Source of the DNA: Candidatus Heimdallarchaeota archaeon
GTDB taxonomy: Archaea; Asgardarchaeota; Heimdallarchaeia; Heimdallarchaeales; Heimdallarchaeaceae
Length of the DNA stretch: 61,579 bases
Assembly (NCBI GenBank): GCA_016839875.1
Contig: JAEOTK010000291.1
Span: 1-61,579 of the forward strand
Direction: 5' to 3'
This document shows positions 56,373 through 61,579 of this stretch, one piece after another. How positions within the stretch are numbered: position 1 is the stretch's first letter; every line of letters begins with the position of its first letter. Under the pieces are notes generated by a model that saw only the letters and a program-made list of their open reading frames with translations, ran no database searches and was not told the origin of the DNA. Position numbers and translations under genes: made by a program.

Positions 56373-57383
56373 CTATCCAAATAAAGATCCTAACCCTAAA
56401 TCTTCCTCGGGTTCTTCTTGCTCTTCTTCTTTTTCTTCCACTTTATCGACTTTTGTTTCTACTTTAGAAGGCTGTTTAGGTACTGCTTTTAGCTTATCTT
56501 GAACAGCTGACGATAAAGCTTCAGGCTTCTTACTAGCGATCTGTGCTGCTACATTCATTGAACCTTGTATAGCTGATGAAAGTATCATAGGGAGTGTCTT
56601 TTCAGTAATAAAAGCACTATTAACAGAGAGGTTAATAGCAAATTGATTTGCATTTGCAATAATCATAGCTATACTTTGCTTTGTAACAATTCCTGCATTT
56701 ACAGCTAAATTCAAAGCTGAATTATAAGCCCACCTTAGATTTTGTTCATAATAATCAAAATCTATAATCAAGGCATCGCCTGGAAGAATAGTTCCATTTT
56801 CAAACGCTACTACAAAACTTAAACCTGCTTCGAAGGGATCTATGTTTAATCTTCGAAGGAGAAGAGCAACTGTTCTATTAACACGCTCTCCTTCTTTTGT
56901 CACAACTTCTTCTTCTATTATTCGAATTTGACCCCCTTCGATTTTTGTTTTCAATCCTAAAGATTGAAGCTCTGCGATAACAGGACCAGGAGGTATTCCA
57001 GTGTTCATAGGTCTTATAATAACATCATTGGGTGCTATTTGTCCAGCTTTAGCTGGAGCAGGTACTTTGTTTTTATCCATAAATGAAGCTAATCTATAAG
57101 GATTAGTTTTAGTTAGTAGAAAAGCACATGAACCTACGATGTAGTCCAATAACTTTTCAATGCCCTTAATATCCTTTTTAACTTCAGATACTGCAATTCT
57201 CATCAAACTATTTTTTGCCATGATGATTGTAGCTTCAGTTCTTAATTCTTTACGCATCTGTTGAACAATCCGAGCACCGATGTTGTCAATCTTGACTAAA
57301 CCAATGATAGGGTAGGCTAGCAATTGTTGTTTTAAGTTTTCAATTATTTCTCTTTTCTTTTCAGAAATTCCTATTGTTGTCAT
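56373..57383 (-). CDS. rpl10: 50S ribosomal protein uL10 (P0)
   Basis: The 336-residue protein forms the stalk base and binds P1 dimers through its C-terminal helices. The N-terminal RNA-binding part shows IGLVKIDNIGARIVQQMRKEL and the KNSLMRIAV segment; NTGIPPGPVIAELQSLG follows. The acidic tail EEDLGLGSLFG is shared with P1. The size is normal for an archaeal P0. The gene lies eight bases after rpl1 on the minus strand. Confidence 0.96.
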   Translation of the reverse strand: MTTIGISEKKREIIENLKQQLLAYPIIGLVKIDNIGARIVQQMRKELRTEATIIMAKNSLMRIAVSEVKKDIKGIEKLLDYIVGSCAFLLTKTNPYRLASFMDKNKVPAPAKAGQIAPNDVIIRPMNTGIPPGPVIAELQSLGLKTKIEGGQIRIIEEEVVTKEGERVNRTVALLLRRLNIDPFEAGLSFVVAFENGTILPGDALIIDFDYYEQNLRWAYNSALNLAVNAGIVTKQSIAMIIANANQFAINLSVNSAFITEKTLPMILSSAIQGSMNVAAQIASKKPEALSSAVQDKLKAVPKQPSKVETKVDKVEEKEEEQEEPEEDLGLGSLFG

Positions 57384-57391
57384 TTTGTCAC

Positions 57392-58033
57392 CTACTTTAC
57401 TTTTACTGGAGGTCCCATGGTAGTCTTAATGAAAATAGACCGGATATTGTTTTCACCCTTTTCCAATCTAGACTCAATATTTCTTACCACATAGAGTGCA
57501 TTTTCTAAAAGCGCTTCATTTGTCATTTCTATAGTACCAACACGTGCTTGAATCACAGGGGATTGTCGCAACCTAATCTGCACAGTTGCTGAATAGTCTT
57601 GTAGAAGTGGTTCAATTGGTGCCGCAGGAGGAACTGGTTTGGGCATCTTACCTCTAGGTCCAAGATACTTACCAAGATTTCTTCCAATTAAAGGCATCAA
57701 TGGTGCACTAGCAATGAAAAAATCATATTGTTGAGCTATTTTCTTAGCCAACTTAGGGTCCCTACTAATATTTTCTAATTCCTCTTTATCAATAACTCTA
57801 GCAGCTCCAGCCGATTGAGCTTCAACCAGTTGGGAACCTTCTGCTAGTACGCAAATCTTAATTTCTTTTTTTAATGGATTTGGTAACTGAACATCGAGTT
57901 GAAATCGCTTAGCGGGATCTTGTAAATTGATATCGCGAAGGTTTATAGCTAAATCTACAGATTCTATGAATTTACGAGATGGAGATTGCTTTTTCATTTC
58001 TTTAATTGCTTCTTTGAGCTCTTTATCTACCAT
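57392..58033 (-). CDS. rpl1: 50S ribosomal protein uL1
   Basis: The 213-residue protein of the L1 stalk shows MPLIGRNLGKYLGPRGKMPKP and FIKTTMGPPVKVK at the C-terminus. ATG 58033 is preferred: GAGGATGAT precedes it and the protein then begins like other archaeal uL1 (VDKELKEAIKEM). ATG 58063 and TTG 58072 are longer in-frame options. L1 proteins of several archaea bind their own mRNA leader, and an inverted repeat lies just upstream at 58066-58087. The operon continues with rpl10 and rpl12; no rpl11 gene is seen upstream. Confidence 0.94.
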   Translation of the reverse strand: MVDKELKEAIKEMKKQSPSRKFIESVDLAINLRDINLQDPAKRFQLDVQLPNPLKKEIKICVLAEGSQLVEAQSAGAARVIDKEELENISRDPKLAKKIAQQYDFFIASAPLMPLIGRNLGKYLGPRGKMPKPVPPAAPIEPLLQDYSATVQIRLRQSPVIQARVGTIEMTNEALLENALYVVRNIESRLEKGENNIRSIFIKTTMGPPVKVK

Positions 58034-58065
58034 AATATCATCCTCTACCACTTCCGTTGACATGA

Positions 58066-58087
58066 TGACCAACGGTCAGCGTGGTCA
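58066..58087 (-). repeat. TGACC/GGTCA inverted repeat in the rpl1 leader
   Basis: TGACCAACGGTCA (58066-58078) is a five-base inverted repeat with a three-base loop, and another GGTCA follows at 58083-58087. It lies in the region that would be the leader of the rpl1 mRNA. It could be a small regulatory hairpin for L1 feedback, or a coincidence; the arms are short. Confidence 0.35.
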
Positions 58088-58174
58088 GAACTTAGAATGA
58101 AACAACTAATACTATCTTTTAAATTTTATTAATCGAGAGTTTATTGTGAATTTTTAGAATTGAAGATAAAGAAC

Positions 58175-61012
58175 TTAAACTATTGTTGTTTGAGGTCTTG
58201 GTGAGAATTTTTTCAGTAATTCATATGCTCTAGGAATGGATATTAGATTGTCAGAAGCAAAATCAAGTATAATACTCTTTACTGTACAGAATACTAAGAA
58301 ATCATTGAACTCAAGATTCCTTTTTTTTGCTATTTCAAGTATTAACGAAAAAAGGCTATCCTCTTCATTTAGCAAAGAGACAGTCTCTTTCAGTGATTTT
58401 TGCCTTAATATAGAGGTTTTTACTATCTTTGCCCCCATATTATATTTCAAACATTCCCTGTTATTATTCTTATCAGGACATAATCTCTCACAGATCAAAT
58501 TTTCTGGAATAACATCAGCAGAAGCAACAAAATCTAAAGCTTCTTTTTCCAAAGGATCCACAACTTGATTTTTTGATGTATCAGATTGTTTATTCTCAAA
58601 CATAAAATTATCCAGTTTATTCGGGTTATCAATTGAATGTTTCGAAGTCTTACCTCTGCTAGGTTTACTAGTACTACGCTGACCACTCCTTTGATAAAGA
58701 GAAGTCCTCATATCAATGAAATTATTGTATAATAATGGAAAAACACTTCTTCCATATCTCTTCAGTAATTTCGTTCTATATTCCGAATAACTCATTAAGT
58801 TACCAACTACGTCAAGTGTTTTCATTTGAATCGCTGATTCTGCGCCATCAAAGAAAACATAACAGTGTTGAGTAGGTAAACGCTGCATTTTAGAAATATT
58901 CTCTTCAGATAAATTCATTGTTTTACCAATCAGCTCAGCTTTTTCACTGGAGCGGAATGCGACTTTTGTTGCAGAGTTACCATGTACGATTGTGCTTACA
59001 CTATCCCACAGTTGTGATACAGTTACATGCCCAATACCTAAAGTCCTTCCAAGTAGAAAGTTATTTTCTGCAGTAATGAGAGAAGCAGAACTTTCAGAAT
59101 GATAGAAGTTTGGAATTATATTAATTGCTTCTTCTAGAATAGTAACATAGCGTAATTTGCTAGTCATTTCTTTTGCAGCTGCGTATCTGTAAAGCATTTT
59201 TAGGATAAGATTGCATATCAAAAAGATATCTGAAGGTCGAGCAGCCCTTCTCTGAAACTGACTTAAATCCAAAATTATGCTTTTACCACCCTCAAGAGAA
59301 GAGAAGTCAAGAGTAGTTTGAGAAGATCCTAGAATTTCAAAATTTATTGGATTGAATATGAAATTTAACCTATTTAATACAGCATCTATTGTTTGTTGTA
59401 TATAGGAAATGTTGGTTTGAGATTGCACCTGTCTTGAAACTTTAAACAAATTTTCAACGAAGGTTTCTAGATTTCTCTTATGCGATTTATGTGTCAGAAA
59501 TAATGCGTTTTCAAAGAGGTTTTTCATTGCAGGAGTAAATTCTTGATTTGAAGCCATCATCATTTCTTCAATAATTAAGAGGGTATTGCGTACATCATCT
59601 TCATCTAAGGTTTCGAAGATATTAATACACAAAGGTCTTGGTCTTCCTATTGTAAAAATCTCTACTCTAGAATCTTCCGCAAAAGCACGGGCATATTCTC
59701 CTTTAATATCAAAAACAATGGCGCTAATACGTTTATCTAACAATTGACTAAGAAGAGAAGAAACAAGTTGTGTTTTTCCTCTCCCAATCATACCGTAAAT
59801 TTCTATATTGAGCAAAAGATCTTTGATGTCTAATACAATGTCTTTATTTTCATCGTCTTCCTCAACAGATTTCCCAATAATAATGGCATCTTGACTTTCC
59901 AATAGATTTGAAGGAGTTTCTTCAGCTCTATGCGTAACTAAGGATATAGATCCCCCTCTATAATTGTAAGGTATATGGATTAAGGTTGTAGTGTCATCAA
60001 TATCCCACAAGCTTTTACTGCGAACTGAGGATGCTAGTAATCTCTCTATCAAAGAATTCCTTCTTGAAAATCTCTTTGTCTTCTTCTTCAAACCCGAAGC
60101 ATTTAACAAGAATGATTCTGTATCTTTATTCGCAGAAAGCGCAATCAAATCAATAGCATTTTGATTTTCCTTCTTACCTTTTTCCTCTGTTCTAACTAGG
60201 AAACAAACATCACCTGTATTATTCTTAATCATTATATTGTACAATTGATCTGCCAAGTTAAATTGCCCCAAAGAATTAGAAGAAAGATCAATATTAGCTC
60301 TTTCTTTCAACTCATTCAAAGAACATAAGAGATTTTTCGTCTGTTTGGATGATAAAAACTTAGTCTTACCATTATAGTGTGTTTCAATTGAACTAGAAAT
60401 AAAAACGATAGTTCTTCTTAGTTGTTCTTCAATTCGTTTTTTAGAAAATCCTTTCGATAGAACAGGAAAGAGTATACTGACGACATCCCGATTTTTGTAT
60501 ATTATAAATGATAATTTCTTAATTTTTAGTTTAAGGCAATTTACAAAGGCTTGATGAATTCTATCCGCATGTGTTGAATACATATAGGTATTAGAGGAAG
60601 ATAATATTGGAGAATGAGCAATAACCACACCTATTTTTCGGTAAAAGGGTATCAACATCTTTTTTTGTGTATAGAATTCAGCACCTTCAACTGGTCGAAA
60701 AGGAAGAAGCAATATAATTACAGTTACTGTAACTAATACGATACTGAAAATCTGAAAAATTCTATTTGATAAAACAAGCATAAATATTTCAACAACAGAA
60801 CTAGTTATTCTTTCAACCGAAGTTCCAATTGAACCTAAACTGTCAGAAGGAAACCACTTAAGAATTTCAGGAAAAATAAAAACAAAAGAGAGTAATCCCA
60901 TTATTATTACAATTAAATAGGGTGTAAGTGCTTTCAAAATAGTACCAAATCCACTATTGTTGTAACTTCTACTTTTTTTATAGTCCTTTTGGAAACTACT
61001 CTTTTTTACCAT
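58175..61012 (-). CDS. Membrane-anchored HerA/FtsK-superfamily ATPase
   Basis: The 945-residue protein has two N-terminal transmembrane helices (about residues 28-50 and 85-103). A region of about 280 residues precedes the ATPase core: Walker A GMIGRGKTQ near residue 408, an IVFDIKGEYARAF strand, Walker B-like YVTILEEAINII, and a C-terminal GHVTVSQLWDS element. The family pumps DNA or protein across membranes (HerA, VirB4, conjugation ATPases). The C-terminal 150 residues contain cysteines (CERLCPDKNNNREC) and are otherwise basic and disordered-looking. It lies between rpl1 and the 23S rRNA gene without a conjugation cluster nearby. Function unknown. Confidence 0.8.
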   Translation of the reverse strand: MVKKSSFQKDYKKSRSYNNSGFGTILKALTPYLIVIIMGLLSFVFIFPEILKWFPSDSLGSIGTSVERITSSVVEIFMLVLSNRIFQIFSIVLVTVTVIILLLPFRPVEGAEFYTQKKMLIPFYRKIGVVIAHSPILSSSNTYMYSTHADRIHQAFVNCLKLKIKKLSFIIYKNRDVVSILFPVLSKGFSKKRIEEQLRRTIVFISSSIETHYNGKTKFLSSKQTKNLLCSLNELKERANIDLSSNSLGQFNLADQLYNIMIKNNTGDVCFLVRTEEKGKKENQNAIDLIALSANKDTESFLLNASGLKKKTKRFSRRNSLIERLLASSVRSKSLWDIDDTTTLIHIPYNYRGGSISLVTHRAEETPSNLLESQDAIIIGKSVEEDDENKDIVLDIKDLLLNIEIYGMIGRGKTQLVSSLLSQLLDKRISAIVFDIKGEYARAFAEDSRVEIFTIGRPRPLCINIFETLDEDDVRNTLLIIEEMMMASNQEFTPAMKNLFENALFLTHKSHKRNLETFVENLFKVSRQVQSQTNISYIQQTIDAVLNRLNFIFNPINFEILGSSQTTLDFSSLEGGKSIILDLSQFQRRAARPSDIFLICNLILKMLYRYAAAKEMTSKLRYVTILEEAINIIPNFYHSESSASLITAENNFLLGRTLGIGHVTVSQLWDSVSTIVHGNSATKVAFRSSEKAELIGKTMNLSEENISKMQRLPTQHCYVFFDGAESAIQMKTLDVVGNLMSYSEYRTKLLKRYGRSVFPLLYNNFIDMRTSLYQRSGQRSTSKPSRGKTSKHSIDNPNKLDNFMFENKQSDTSKNQVVDPLEKEALDFVASADVIPENLICERLCPDKNNNRECLKYNMGAKIVKTSILRQKSLKETVSLLNEEDSLFSLILEIAKKRNLEFNDFLVFCTVKSIILDFASDNLISIPRAYELLKKFSPRPQTTIV

Positions 61013-61199
61013 AGAGCATTCCTCTCCAAGAAATAATGGCTAATGCTAATCTGCTCAAAAAGGATACTCCTCTACAATATAAAAGCCCAGCAAAATTAAA
61101 GAAAAAACCAACTTATACTTAATAGATTACAGATCTTCTATTTGTTCTAAATATTATGTATAATCAAAATTTTCCAGTAAACTAAAATTAGCTGACAAG

Positions 61200-61579
61200 A
61201 ACTCTCCAAGAATCTGACGAACCGATCCCTATTTGGCCTAACTACGCTTGAGCAGTTAGTGGCAGTGGGCTGAACATCTCGCCGAAGCTCGACGCGTACA
61301 CCCCTGCTCTATCAAACGGATCTTCTTTCCGCGCTCTCGTCTACTACGAAGGTTATTGTCACCAATCCCCCTATGATGTAGCAGAGTGGGCGACTCGTTT
61401 CGAGAGACGCTTCGAGCGTAGATGCTTTCCGCTCTTATCGTCGAGGGCTTAGCTACCCGGCAATGCCCTTAAGGACAACCGGTTCACCAGAGTCCCCAGC
61501 AGCCTGTTCCTCTCGTACTGTGGTGACTTTACTCTCAATCGCCCGCCAGCACCATCAGATAGAATCCGACCTGTCTCAC
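61200..61579 (-). rRNA. 23S ribosomal RNA, 3' end (partial)
   Basis: The minus strand contains the sarcin-ricin loop sequence AGTACGAGAGGAAC and flanking conserved large-subunit helices. The gene enters the window from the right edge, and its 3' end lies near 61200 (uncertain by about 10 bases). The 190 bases after it (61013-61199) are A+T-rich and hold no 5S rRNA-like sequence, so the 5S gene is probably unlinked. Confidence 0.93.

Overview
The window is A+T-rich archaeal chromosome. The archaeal identity rests on the split RNA polymerase A'/A'' genes, archaeal ribosomal protein clusters, eIF5A, EF-1alpha, TFB, Orc1/Cdc6, RFC, PolD small subunit, intron-containing tRNA genes and BRE/TATA promoters. 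Several proteins read like eukaryotic signature proteins typical of Asgard (Promethearchaeota) archaea: a Ras-like small GTPase, two Roadblock/LC7 proteins, an OSTC/OST3-OST6-like membrane protein next to a full STT3, PAC2 and PAC3/PAC4-like proteasome assembly chaperones, a Sec61-beta, and a tandem winged-helix protein recalling UFL1. I place it in the Asgard group with fair confidence. The class (perhaps Heimdallarchaeia-like) is only a guess, because no phylogeny could be run.

Layout. 0-5 kb: N-terminal part of a PUA/NSUN6-like RNA methyltransferase, intron-bearing tRNA-Leu(CAG), a UbiD decarboxylase, glyA, a PAC3/4-like protein and folD (glyA and folD are one-carbon metabolism). 5-10.5 kb: rpoA1-rpoA2, rps12, eif5A, tRNA-Ala. 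10.6-18.7 kb: HD phosphohydrolase, two unknown genes, ADP-dependent sugar kinase, trpS-nog1, PAC2 protein. 18.8-25 kb, minus strand: rpl3-rpl4-rpl23-rpl2, and rpoD-rpl18e-rpl13-rps9 followed by rtcA. 25-29.4 kb: pilin-like peptide, tRNA-Leu(GAG), orc1/cdc6, winged-helix regulator, tRNA-Glu, truA, rfcS. 29.5-32.4 kb: type IV pilus/archaellum-type ATPase and two TadC-like membrane halves. 32.4-41.4 kb: TFB, surface proteins, a multi-OB RPA-like protein with a tandem winged-helix partner. 41.5-45 kb: tRNA-Thr, nadE, RadB-like ATPase, OSTC-like protein, UFL1-like winged-helix protein. 45.1-48.7 kb: a tight five-gene cluster (KaiC-like ATPase, Roadblock, FIST sensor, small GTPase, zinc protein). 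48.8-55.7 kb: EF-1alpha, STT3, Roadblock, PolD small subunit, tRNA-Arg with intron, Sec61-beta, MazG-like, glutaredoxin-like. 56-61.6 kb: rpl1-rpl10-rpl12, a membrane-anchored HerA/FtsK-type ATPase, and the 3' end of 23S rRNA.

Most of the window is housekeeping information processing. The most interesting accessory material is the 45.1-48.7 kb cluster, which joins a RecA/KaiC-type ATPase, a ligand-sensing FIST protein, a Roadblock scaffold and a Ras-like GTPase in one apparent transcription unit. It reads as a candidate undescribed signal-transduction module. No CRISPR array, insertion sequence, prophage or integrated plasmid was seen.
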